DNA of 64,000 nucleotides from contig WAEK01000028.1 of assembly GCA_011634665.1 (NCBI GenBank), positions 1 to 64,000 on the forward strand, written 5' to 3'. The first letter of the stretch is position 1. Every line of letters starts with the position of its first letter. A program made the position numbers and the translations under genes. The notes below the pieces were generated by a model. It did not search any database. It saw only the letters and a list, made by a program, of their open reading frames with translations, and had not been told where the DNA came from. The stretch comes from Mortierella sp. BCC40632 (taxonomy: Eukaryota; Mortierellomycota; Mortierellomycetes; Mortierellales; Mortierellaceae). This document shows, piece by piece, positions 51,221 through 63,000 of this stretch.

Positions 51221-53660
51221 ATGCACAGCAGACGCAGCAAGAACAATACCCCCAAATTTAAATCCAAATGTTGCATTCTGGCACTCATCTCCACCCTCCA
51301 GCTCCACTCGGTCCTCTCGCCTGGGGTTAGTGCCCGTTCCTCTGGACCTTGGAGACTCTCTCGACAATACGTAGAACTGGATCTCGTTGAAAACGCCACG
51401 CAGTTGGCAGATGCCCACGCCTCGTTAGACAACCACAATGTATCACTGCCGGTAGATTTTTGTGCACAGGCAGCTGAGGCCTCCAACGAGTCTGGTGGAT
51501 ATATCCCACACAGGATTGCCAAAGGGTGTTATGAGCAGTTTCCCTTCGACGCAAATATCCGTGATTCAACCATACAGAATGTGAAAGCAAACCTCAAGTC
51601 CTTCTATGTGTTTTACGATATTGCAAAGTAAGAGGAGCAACAGCGGTCGGTGGCGATAACCACCAGGAGTTTGGTCTTTTGTCTATGCTTGCCAATACCA
51701 ATCTCTCTCACACTCTCTTTCTCTTTCTCTCTCTTTCTCTCTCTTTCTCTCAAGGTCGCCACCACCGATGGAGAATTCCGACTTGGAGCCCGTGGATCTT
51801 ACCGCTGAGCTTGATAAGCTCGGCAATACCTCTTTTCCAAGCGACTACAGTTTCCACTCTGCCGTCTCACATCTGCTAACACGCCTGCAGGATCCTCATA
51901 CCAGCTACAAAAGTCTGTGCTATCAACAATTTCTGTTCATCCAGCCCATGTCTACCTACGGAGTATTCGAAGATGAAAGACAGCAGGTGAAGGTGGCGAC
52001 AATCTTGAATAAGCTGGATAGCAGTCTAAACAAGACTTTGGTTGATTGTGAGGTAACTCATATCGACGGCCGACCCGCATTCGAAGTCATGGTCGAGTAC
52101 GCAAAAACAAAGGCCTACAGCAAAGACCGGGGTGCACGCCTGAACAAGGCTTTCGCCCATCTGTTACACGACAAAACAGGAGGAGATCACGACCGCTTTG
52201 CCCTTGGCGCATTTGCACAAAGGGCATCTGTGCCAGCAAACGCCACTGTTCAATATAGATTGGACTGTAGTGCCAAGTTTGAGGATTTGAATGAGGAAGA
52301 GATCAACGACACTCCCACCATAATGACCCTAGAGCTGGAGTGGTCAGCGCTTGATTCTTCAATGGGGGCATTCAGTGATGGGACGACATATCGACAACAG
52401 TTTTGTGGAGATGACTCGCAACAGTTGACCAAAAAATTCATTCTCGATACTGCAGAAGCGGATGACTTCAATACATTCAAGTCCATTATGCGTGCTGGTC
52501 AAAAGAAATCAAAAGAGCTTTACCGAGGACCCTATGCATCCTTCCATCTTCTTGGTGATGGCGTCACAGCCGTATTTCGTTTGGGCACCGAATCCCCAAA
52601 CAAACAAATGCTGGGCTGGACGCATGACGACTTTTACAACAATATCGATAATGGCTTCGCGAGTATGGAGAATGCAGGCGCCAGAAGGCTTATTGTTGAC
52701 CTACAGAATAACTCTGGAGGCATCATTTGCTGGGGCCGCTATGTTTTACAGACGCTCTTTCCCCAGACGGATGACTCCCCTTATATTTACACTCTTCGTG
52801 CGTCTGCGCTCGCTCAAGTGCTCACGGAGGCGACGTTTTCATACGACCAAGATATATTATCGCCTTATATGGGACTAGTAGATCCCGAGTCTGGCGATGA
52901 AGTCTCGGATTCTTCTTGGATGACCTCTGGCGACAGTCTTCCCGGACGAGAAGGCCTATTCAGCAAGAAAGTCACTGACCGGTTCTGTTCGGCTGTCAGC
53001 GATTTGAAGGACAGCGATCAAGATGCTCTTTTTGACCCTGAAAATATTGTTCTTCTCACAAACGGAAATTGTGGATCAACCTGTGCTGTGCTTGCGCTTC
53101 AGCTTCGCGAACGCTACAAAGTCCGTACTGTGGCAGCAGGTGGGCAACATGGCCAATCGATGGCTTTTGTTTCATTCCCTGGAGGCGCTGTCCAGACCAA
53201 TAATACGCAATGGTCACAGCGCGTAGCGAAGGTGTTCAGCTCACTCCCCATTTCTTATCAATCTAAGGAACTGGCTGCACGATTACCCAAGAGACTACCA
53301 GCAAATGGTCAACTTACGTTCACGTTCCGACAGGTGATGAGTGTAGAGAATCCAGGACAGGCGGAGGAGTATCTTAGGATACCAAGCGACTTCCGCATGG
53401 ACTATACAACAGCTCGTTTCCGGATGCCATCTATCCTTTGGGACGATGTTCGTCGGATTGTTTGGGATGCGGACAAGAATGAGGAAGAGGAAGGCATGGA
53501 GATGCCCAAGGAGGAGACGGTAGATGGTATCATGGATAGTCAGTCTGCAGTTTTTGGAGATGGTATTATTGACACAACAGAGATTGTGGTGGGAGAAGAG
53601 GAACTAGAAGGTGAAGAATTAGATACTGCAGAAGAGGAGGAAGAGCAAAGAGGCGTATAA
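51221..53660 (+). CDS. Secreted S41-family (CPAF/UstP-like) peptidase
   Basis: Two exons, 51221-51627 and 51755-53660, in phase, give 770 residues. The intron ends in a (CT)n tract before CAAG|G. Residues about 15-40 form a signal peptide (CCILALISTLQLHSVL core). The middle has the tail-protease-like S41 fold: a YASFHLLGDGVTAVFRLGT strand, a RRLIVDLQNNSGG block, and a nucleophile-Ser motif NGNCGSTCA near residue 576. The flanking Cys pair suits a secreted enzyme, and related fungal proteins carry CSSTC there. The substrate is unknown; extracellular protein or peptide processing is the likely role. The last 70 residues are strongly acidic, unusual for the family. Confidence 0.85.
51709..51753 (+). 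repeat. (CT)n tract before an S41 peptidase exon
   Basis: Uninterrupted CT/T pyrimidines in repeated CTCTTT units, ending at the CAAG acceptor. It is the polypyrimidine tract of the only intron of the gene. Confidence 0.9.
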
Positions 53661-54428
53661 TAGACGGTAGATCTTCAAACATAAGTCTGCACCACATTGG
53701 CCTGCGAAGATTTGATCTCCCCGCCTCCCCTCCCCCTTTTTTTCTGGCGGCAGCAACGGCCAAATGTCCATTCCGGTCCAACGCGCGCCTCCGACTCTTT
53801 CCAGGTGTCTCTCTGAATAAGAGCTGAAGGGTAGGTAGAGCACGTGGAGGCCGAGGGGGGCACCAGGAGGGTCGTAGAATGACCGACGGAGCCATGGCTC
53901 TCGTCTCTCTGACATTAGCGTCTTTCATTCTCCTTCCATTCACTGATCAGCCCTGTCTTCTTGCTTTGCGGAACTGCTGTGATCTCCTATTACTCCTTGT
54001 AAGCCCCGTATGCTCATTGATCTCCCGCTTTGGGATCCTGATGCTCTCCGACAATCCTTCGCTCAATTCCATCTAGATTTGGCTCAGGAAAAAAGTACCA
54101 TCGCACTCGTTGCTTTCCTCATTCGTTTCCTTGCTCTCTCACACATTGGCTTGCTTTCTCTTCTTCTTTTGCTCTTTCCTTCTCAGTCTCGTCTATCAAA
54201 AGTCTTCTCTCCTCTTTTCTCTCCCTCTCTTTCTTTCTCTCCCTCTCTTTCTTTCCCTCCCTTTCTTTCCCTCCCTTTCTTTCTTTCTTTCTCTTTCTTC
54301 TTTCTTTCTCTCTCGTTCTCTCTCTTTCCCTTTCTCTTTTTTTTTCGTACACACAATCTCTCTTCATTCCCTTTCCATCCTAGCCATTCTGTTGCATCTC
54401 TGTCTTGCATGCTACCCCAGCTCTCGCA
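53661..54428. other. PABA synthase upstream region with a long pyrimidine tract
   Basis: From 54203 to 54346 all bases but one (G at 54315) are C or T, 144 bases in CTTT/CCCT-type units. The tract ends 83 bases before the ATG at 54429 and so lies in the promoter or 5' leader. It can form triplex DNA and, if transcribed, an unstructured pyrimidine leader. No other gene is seen in the interval. Confidence 0.8.
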
Positions 54429-57391
54429 ATGGATCCCGTAGTCGGTACTAATGGAGCTATCATGAACAAAGACTGCAAGGCGACCGTTCCTGCAACGCTT
54501 CGGACCTTAATCGTAGACAACTATGACTCCTACACATTCAATCTTCTCCAACTTTTCGATTCTGATCAGCTCGAAAATGTGGTTGTGATCCGCAACGATC
54601 AGCTGGAATGGTAAATGTCTGTGCCGAAATGGCGATGCTTGGCTTAAACTCTGTCTGTTGAAACCTGGCTACTACCTTATTCTCAACCCACAGACTGGGT
54701 TTGGATATTCCTGACATGCATGGTCTCCCTTCATTTACACTTTATTTCTCACTCTAGGCATCGTTTCAAGGAGGATGTCTTTCCATACTTTGATCAGGTT
54801 ATTCTTTCGCCAGGCCCTGGCCGCCCTGAACGTATCGAGGTAAAGAACTTCCCCTCGGCTGCGGTGCCTGCTGGCTACTACAGATATTTTGAGTTTATGA
54901 AGCACGCCTTTTTGCGAGACGCCCGCTCGCGTTGACTCATCTGTGCTCAACGTCGGACATCTTGACCTCCCGTGCCTGTAAGGTGAATGCAATGGAGGAG
55001 ACGAATGCTCAACCATCTGCCCCCTCTCTCTTCCTATAGGACTTTGGTATTTGTACCCAGATCTTACAAACCTCTCATATCCCAATTTTTGGGGTGTGCC
55101 TTGGCCACCAAGGTATTGGATGGATTCATGGTGGGAAAGTCACATATGGAGCTGAGCCCGTTCATGGCCAAATCGCCCACATCCGCCATGATGGCTCAGG
55201 CTTGTTCAAAGACATCCCGCAAGAGTTCGATGCTGTTCGCTACCACTCTCTAGTTGTTCAGGAGAAAGACCTCCCGGCTGATCTAATCGCTACCGCATGG
55301 TGCTACAGCTTCCCGCTGATCCCTTCCGATAATTTGGACCATGGAATCCGGAGCAGCACTACTACCACCGTACACGACATTGATAGGACCCTGGGCGCTA
55401 AATCGATTATGGGCATTCGGCATAAGACCCTACCTCACCACGGAGTTCAGTTTCACCCCGAGTCGATCTGTACACAATATGGTCAGCAGATGATGACCAA
55501 CTTCTTCGCCATCTCCAAGGACTTTTATTCGGACCAAGGCCGATGTGTACCGCCCAGCGTTATTCCAGATCATGTGCGAGCGCTCTCCGTCATTGCAACA
55601 ACCCCTACTCTACCACCCACCATACACAACGTTACTTCTCACTCTGCACCAGATGCTACAAAGAGCCTTTCGCCCTCAAGTCCGTACAGCCTCTTTATCC
55701 ATGGCCTAGACTCGAGCGTGTTCCCCGATCCAGAAGTAGTATTCTCCAATCTCTTCTTAACAGGACCGCGATCTAAGGCTGCCTCTTGGTGGCTAGACAG
55801 TGCACGCCAGCCCCACCCAATGTCCCGTTTCTCATTCATGGGTGGTGTTGTAACACGCCAGGCTCATGGTAGGGCTCAAGCTGGATCTCTTGCCGACACT
55901 ATCCCTGGCTCTTCACAGGCAGTGTTCCAATATTCAACACTCCACAACGAGATCCATGTTCGTCGATACAGCAAGGACTCAATGGAGAGCACAGTCCAGA
56001 GGATCCACCTGAACCGACAAGATAAGGATGCATCAAAAAGAACGTTCTGGGACTGGACGTCTCGAGTTTTGAATGAATTCAGTGGCGAGAATGTGGAGGC
56101 AACTTTCACCGGTGCTGACAACCAAGTACAAGATTTTGAAAGCGTTCCCTTCGACTTTTTCGCCGGCTTGGTGGGATACTTTGGCTATGAGATGAAACGA
56201 GAAAGTTTGGATGGATACCATGTCCCGGTTGAGCAACTCTGTGGATGTGGTGGCCACCAACAAGAAGCATTCCCTAAGAAGGGCTCCGACTGCCAGTGCG
56301 ACTGTATTCGAAAGCCGGACGCATCTTTTGTGCTAGCCACCCAGGCGGTTGTATTCGATCATGTGGACAAGAGAGTATATGTCCTTGGAATAGTGAATAA
56401 CGGTACAGGCAAACAAAACGAAGAGATTGGTGGACCAGTTGGTTTCGAGAGCACCGAGAAATGTCAACAATGGATCCAGGAAGTTTCGCAATCGATTATT
56501 CACATTGCCACAAACCCTTCAGCATCATCAGCATCCAGGAGAAAATCAATCAATCTTTTATCAAATGGGCCCACAAATACCGGTACTACATCCGCCTTGC
56601 CGTCTTTACCCTACCTCGTGAAACAGAGACACCGTCGTCAATCCTCAGCCGGAATTTTAGCCCCTTTCCAGGTTGATGTGACCGAGCAAGACTACTTGGA
56701 TGCCATCCGCGATAGTCTAAACTACATTCACGAAGGAGAGAGCTACGAGATTTGTCTGACGACTCAGTTTAGGGCACAGATTCCACTCTTCTCATCGGCT
56801 CAGACTCTTGAATCCGACGATCAATCTGACGACCAGACAGTCAATGATTTGACCCAAGGCGATCCGGCATTTGACCTATACAAAATCTTGCGCAAGTTGA
56901 ACCCAGCACCATTTTCAGTTTATCTCAGCATCCCAACAGCGCTAGGAGATATTGATACCCATAGCCTTGACAGGACTGGACACGTTGGCAAGCTCATTAT
57001 CCTTTCATCTTCTCCTGAAAGGTTCCTGAAGATTGGACAGCAACCTGGTGACGAGATTTCAGGAGAAAATCGTCTAGACATCTCGGCAGGATCTCGTACT
57101 GTGGAAATGAAGCCCATCAAGGGCACTGTAGCAGTTGCGAAGGGATGCTTTTGCAAAGAAGATGAAGGCTGTGGAGTTCACGAACAGGATGATGACAGTA
57201 GCGAGCACACCTGCGATGGTGACGAAGAGATGGACTTAGGTGGCACTACTAAGCAGGCTGTCAAAACCACAAACGGTCGCTCGCTCAAGCGAGACCGGTG
57301 CGCCGAAGCCCGACAACGCGAGAACCAGAACCGCGTGGACTCTCTTTCCAAGAATATCAAGGAGCGTGCAGAGAATCTTATGGTAGGTCCT

Positions 57392-57431
<40 letters not shown>

Positions 57432-58290
57432 GGAGCCTAGAAAGCTCAATTCATTAATACCGAATGCCTTTTTGTTCGAATAGATTGTTGATTTGATCAG
57501 GAATGACTTGGCCCATGTCTGTAGATCTCATTCCGTGCGGGTCCCGTATCTGATGCACGTCGAGTCTTACGAAACAGTCCATCAACTTGTCACTACCGTT
57601 CGTGGAGAGCTCTTTGAGCATATTGACAACATACAAGCTGTCCGAGCCTGTTTCCCTCCAGGATCGATGACGGGAGCTCCTAAGCTTCGGTCGGTTCAGC
57701 TTTTGGATTCATTAGAGGGCAATGTCACACGTGGTGTTTATTCAGGATGTCTAGGCTACATTGGTATATCTGCAGTCGCAGCACGGCCAAAATCGAGCGC
57801 AGTCGTTAATGGACAGAGCGCATTCACAACGGGTCCCCGTAAAATTCGCTCAGCTGTTGATATGGCTGTTGTGATCCGGACTGCTGTGCTATCTATCAAA
57901 CCGTCCAACGATAGCCCGGAAGATGCTCCAATTATTGCAGGTAGGATCCTTGTGCTTTCTCATCAATGGTCGCGATAGAATTTCGGGGCAGGAAGTATGT
58001 CTGGCTAAAACTAGTTTATCTGACCTGACTTTTCTATGCTCCATAGATGCATCCGTTGGTGCGGGAGGCGCTTTGACGATTCTGTCCGACATGAAGGAGG
58101 AATGGCGTGAGGTTCTGTTGAAATCCCGATCGGTGGTGCCAAGGTATGAATCCCTTCTCCATTCTCACACAACTATTTTCTTAATCCCTCTCTTGGCCAG
58201 ATTTCAGAGGACTACGAAGTGACTAATCTAACCCCCTGTTTCTTTTGTTGAAATAGCGTTCTTTCATACCTTCGTCAGAATGCGGCCTAG
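54429..58290 (+). CDS. ABZ1: para-aminobenzoate synthase, fused PabA-PabB
   Basis: Makes aminodeoxychorismate from chorismate and glutamine for folate. Six exons, 54429-54610, 54758-54839, 55040-57382, 57484-57940, 58047-58143 and 58257-58290, all in phase, give 1,064 residues. The N-terminal glutamine amidotransferase has [20 protein letters not shown], the nucleophile Cys in GVCLGHQG (about 108), and QFHPES. The chorismate-binding part has [16 protein letters not shown] (the Lys typical of PabB rather than TrpE), [13 protein letters not shown] and [10 protein letters not shown]. Two unusual Cys-rich inserts lie near residues 485-510 and 785-820. A final exon of ten codons follows. Aminodeoxychorismate lyase must be elsewhere. 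Confidence 0.94.
57397..57429 (+). repeat. T33 run in a PABA synthase intron
   Basis: Poly(T) on the sense strand inside the intron 57383-57483, some distance before the acceptor at 57483. Confidence 0.9.
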
Positions 58291-59717
58291 AGCGTTTCTC
58301 CACGGAAAATACCGCCAATTATCTGACAAAGCACCTCCAAGACTTTTTTTTTTCTCTCTTTCTCTCATTTTCTTCACGATACAGCATATCCCATTTGCTC
58401 GCATTTTCACGAAATCCATGATTTGTTGGTAGATTTGTAAAGCATACTTTTCCCATAAGCATTTATTCCTTTTTATTTTTGTCGCAGCTTAAACATACAA
58501 ATGAGCTCCTGCTCTCTTCAAATTTAGGACTATGTCTCCTAACTGCTGGATGGTTTGGAGACAGTGCCTGATATTAATCTATCACAATGAGATTGAAAAC
58601 TTTTTTTTTTTTTTTTTTTTTTTTGAAGGGGTCGGCTGGCGCGGGCAGGTTCCGTATGCTGGTCTTAGTCTAAGAGTTGATAGGGAGCGAGGGGAATCCA
58701 AGGGAAAAAAAATACCTTGCTAGTTGGAGCGTAGGTGATTTTGATTTTCGCCATGTCCTATCGCGTCAGAGGATGCGTGGCCGCATCTAAATCAAAAACA
58801 GGGTGCTTGGGGTAAGGGGAGGTAGCGCGAGTCAATGGAGAATCATAGATTGATCGTCAGCAAATACAAGGTGCAAAGGAGTCTTTGGATGTTACCTGGA
58901 AGGACAAGTTCAAGGAACAGAGGACGGGAGGCGATGAGGGGTGAGACTGAAGGAATTGAGCTGCCCCAAGGCATTGGATTGTTTGTGATTTTGGATAGAA
59001 AGGCCAGTGACTTTTATCTTCCATCGCAACATATCAACTCCACAGGTCAACTGCCTCTCTATCCCCACGACGCACTTGAGGAAACAATCAGCCCTAGACA
59101 GCTCTTCCTAGTGTCATATATTGTAGTCATACTACAATGGCGAAGCGAAAGAGGAAAGGGCCAATCTAGAGTAGGAATTGCTTTGCACAAATGGCCATTG
59201 TTTCTATTCTTTCTCTCTTTCTCTATATTGTTCGTCTTTGAGCTCAAAAAGCTGATTTAGGGCATCCATTGCCTTGTGAGATGTTTAAGCATACGTGTCC
59301 AAAATAGGTGGTCTAGAGTAAGGGGCCTTGAAACCTCCACAGCTAATGATCTCGAGTGAAAACAACCATCATCCGGGGATGCTCCTTTCTCTTAAGCATG
59401 AACAATCGTAATACCAAACTCCTTACATTGTTGAAATGCTTGGTAGGTCGACCGCTTCCTCAGACCCGAAGGATTCGAACTAGCTAATATGGAGTTCAAG
59501 CTCTATAGCACCACAGACAAAGAGGTCTTGATGCAGAACCATAAGAATATTCGACAATCTCAAGTCATACAGGAAACCCATGCCAGACACGACGCCGTGG
59601 ATGGGTCAGTAATTTTGGAAGTAGTGTGCGATTGTCAAGGTTGGATGCAGCTCGTTGACCAACGCGCAGGTCAGTTTACAATCCTGATTACCAAGAGATA
59701 TGACAGACCCAGATCAC
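58291..59717. other. Intergenic, convergent 3' ends
   Basis: No supported gene. A T24 run (58601-58624) is present. A 141-codon plus-strand frame (58835-59260) has no recognisable features. Confidence 0.5.
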
Positions 59718-59883
59718 TACAGTCCACAGCAATTTGGTCCGTTGGCCTCTAATATGAAGCTCGGTCAAAAAGAATTCACGATACACAATATAAAGAGTTT
59801 CATTATGGACTCGGGCTCCTAAATCCTTCATTATAAAGAGAGTTTCTTTATACAGAGTGTCGCTATATAGAGAGTCGACTGTA
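59718..59883. mobile_element. Short pogo/Tigger-like MITE candidate
   Basis: A 162-bp segment begins CAGTC and ends GACTG, flanked on both sides by TA, as in TA-inserting pogo/Tc1-mariner elements. Its right end has the stacked CTATATAGAGAGTCGACTG pattern common in Tigger termini. The left end shows only the first bases of that pattern, so the terminal repeat is poorly conserved. It encodes nothing. It lies about 200 bp beyond the stop of the deubiquitinase gene. Confidence 0.45.
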
Positions 59884-60079
59884 GTCAGAGGTAATGCTTA
59901 GAGGTATCCTTGAACTAAAGGGCGGTCACAGGCACAAGAAAAAAATCATCTCCATGAATTGAGTGTGGACTTCAACGGCCCGTGCTATAGTTATTGTACA
60001 ATACAGTGCCTCTGCCGGCGATGGTGGTGGAGATGGCGAGGAGAGAAGTCCCTGATTTATACTTTTATCCTTCCATTGC

Positions 60080-63000
60080 TCAGGAAATTAACCTGGACAC
60101 GGTTTGTACAATCTCTGGCTGTCCTGCGCGGACATAGACACAGAAACAACTGGTAGATCCCATGGTACCGTCAAATACCTCACCTTCTCTAGCCTAAAAA
60201 AAATGCAATCAGGGGAGCATTCAGTAAATAGATCGGAAAACTCAATCTTCTTCTCTTGATCCACACTTGATAAAAAAAAAAAAAAAAACGATCAAGATAG
60301 TCAACTTACCAAACTGATCTCCGATACAATGTCGTCGCTATACTTCAGCCATCGAGGCTCACTCGAGGATTGGTCATCATAGATATAGACCCAGTAATGC
60401 CCAAAGTTGGATCCGCCCTCATGATGAAAGACGGCATGGAGCTTGTACTCTTCCGAGAGCGTTTCTCCAACTTCTTTTTGGATTGCATCTGTCAATGCAA
60501 TGATCTTTTCCTGAAGCTCCTCTTCGTTCAGCCCTGTCTCGATAGAGGTGGTGATTCGCTTTGCCTCAGTTCCTTCCAATTCCAATGGTGGTACGTCGTC
60601 TGAGCTAATGGAGTTTTCCATAGGAATCATGTCGCTAGCATGTTCTTGCGGCAAGGTCTCAAGGCCACTTTGAGTCATTTCTACCATTGGGGTCTCATTA
60701 TTTGGATCTTGAAAGATACGAATTATGTGTGGTTTGAAAAGTGTGAATAAGTAAACGGATCCAAGTCGGTGAGGCATCGTAATGATGTTGCAAAGTTGGA
60801 AGAGTCTACTCCTCATATACACCTACCAGAAGGTCTATCCTGCTCTCTCTCCTCTTGCGGCGGTTCCGTGCTCACACTGGTTTGGATTGTTACGATAGTC
60901 GTTGGACTTGGGGGCCTTGGGACATCATCTGGTACCTTAGCTTCACTCGCTTGGCTCTCATTATTTGCAGAAGCCTCAGTTTCCATAGCACTTGGTCCAG
61001 AACTTGAGGAACCTTCGCCTTTGATAACTTTCTCCATTTCATTATCCGGATTCACAAACTCCGCGAAATACCTCTTTCTTGACTCTTCCAGAGTTTTCCG
61101 GAACTGTCTGCGTTCGCTCTTCAAGATCTTGGCGCGCTTCACTCGTTCTTGGTTTTCTCCTTGATATGACTCTAAATACTGATCGAGAAAGAGTCGCTTG
61201 GGGATGTCGACCATTGCCTGTGACTTGAACGAAGTGCTTCCCGCGCGATCATATTGTGTTCTCAACAGATGGACATGAAGAATCGGTGGAAGCTCTGTAA
61301 CAGTAATGTCTCGATCTTGGGCAGCTGTGGAAAAGTTTTCACTATTAATGCATTGACCGTTCAAGTCTGAGCTGCTTGCAGTGGTATCAACTATGCTATC
61401 GCTAGCGGAGTGTCCATCCGACAAAAGATCGGGATGCTGCTCTCGAGGCTTGGCAGATAACAGTGGTGCTTCTAGGTAAAAATAGTCATCAATGAGCTCT
61501 TCCATTGAAGTTGGTTCCATCACAGGAAGAATTAATGTACTGAAATCCTCAACTATCCTCCGCTCTTCCATTTGTCCAGTTGATTCGTTCAAATCGTCTC
61601 GTTTTTGAACTGCTTTGACGTAGAAAAGGCTGTTCATCATCATCCATCGTTCCGTCGAAAGAGAATAAGAAGGTAGTTTAAAAGTTAGTCTTTGAGATTA
61701 TGGAGCCAGTATGAATCTCTGGGATGATAGACGTGAGCGTTAGACGTGAGCGTTAGACGTGAGTAAATGAAAGATGATATCTCACCTCTCGAAGCGGTCG
61801 GATGACTCGGAAGTATTCTCCTTGGATTCACGCCTGAAGGCTGCACCAAGACGATGCAATAAGATGGATAGCGTCTCTATTTACGGTCACGGCAGGCAAA
61901 GAAAAAAAGACCACAAGAACGCATAGGATCATTAGGTCCACGAGTCGAGAACCTGGTACGAACGCTTTTTGCTTCAGAACAAATCCACCTACCAGATACA
62001 TCTTGCTGCTCAAAAAAATCAAAAGGCGCTCTAGGTTTTGCTGCCTCTGTCGCAAAGGGATCTGAGCTGGTGGTCAGTAGCAGCTCAACAAGCCTCGTAG
62101 ATGGCCGGACGGACCGCCTTTTAGCAGTCTGCATCTCTGTGAATAGTTTCTTGAGCTCAAGAGCAACTAAGTTCATAGTAATGATCAGTATCAAAGACAC
62201 GAATGTGAGCATCTGTCAATCATTCATCTGTAAGGCAATAGGAAAATGACAGTCAGGACATTGGATAGCATAGTAAGACTCCGCCTACGTTCTTTGGCCT
62301 CTGAGATGTCTTGTCGAGTCAACGCACGCCCATCAACAACTTTTCCTTTCCAGGTATCATCACTTTCACCTTCCATGTGCGGCTCCATTTCGAGAATGGC
62401 CTCTCTGATTTCACGGACGGTGTACATATATTGCAGCAGAGAATTCAAGTAGCAGGTATTGCCAATATTTGACAGCCCGACAGGCGTCTGTGCATAGTAG
62501 AATGCCAGGTCTAAGTCGTCCTGTGTTTGGATCGCCTCTAAGAGGCCGTCCGAAGAAACAGGGTCAACAAGCAACTGCTCAAGTTCAAATATACCTCGGT
62601 GTCGAGAAATTGATTTGAGGTCTTCTTTAGTGCCTAGTCCAAGAGACCCTTTAACCAGGCCAATAAGAACGTCGTTCTCGATCCCTTCACCTAACTCAGG
62701 AATCTCAAAGGCCCTGTATGCTCGTTTTAGCTCAGCAGTGTTCACAAACCCTTCAGAGCGCTGGCAAACAATCTCAAGAGAGAGAGCATCACTTTTTCGA
62801 CTCTTTTGGATCTCCTCTAGTGCATCCACATATGAGCTTGCAGCTGAATGGTTGTGACCAATCTGAGTCCGGAAGGCATCAACAATAACTTCATCACTCA
62901 TATTAGAGATGCATCCTAGTCTCCGGTGAATAGCATCCCTCTCTGATAAAAGTGAGGCTTTCTCAGTGAAATTCACGGACTTTTCCCGAACATTAGGCAT

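Noticed and set aside
54119..54410. Arg/Glu/Lys-rich open frames on the minus strand
   Set aside because: They are translations of the pyrimidine tract read backwards and have no independent support.
58835..59260. 141-codon plus-strand open frame
   Set aside because: No recognisable domain; the end is low-complexity and hydrophobic by T-rich sequence.
59425..59495. GTTCGAATCC B-box-like motif on the minus strand
   Set aside because: No cloverleaf could be drawn around it; no acceptor-stem match.
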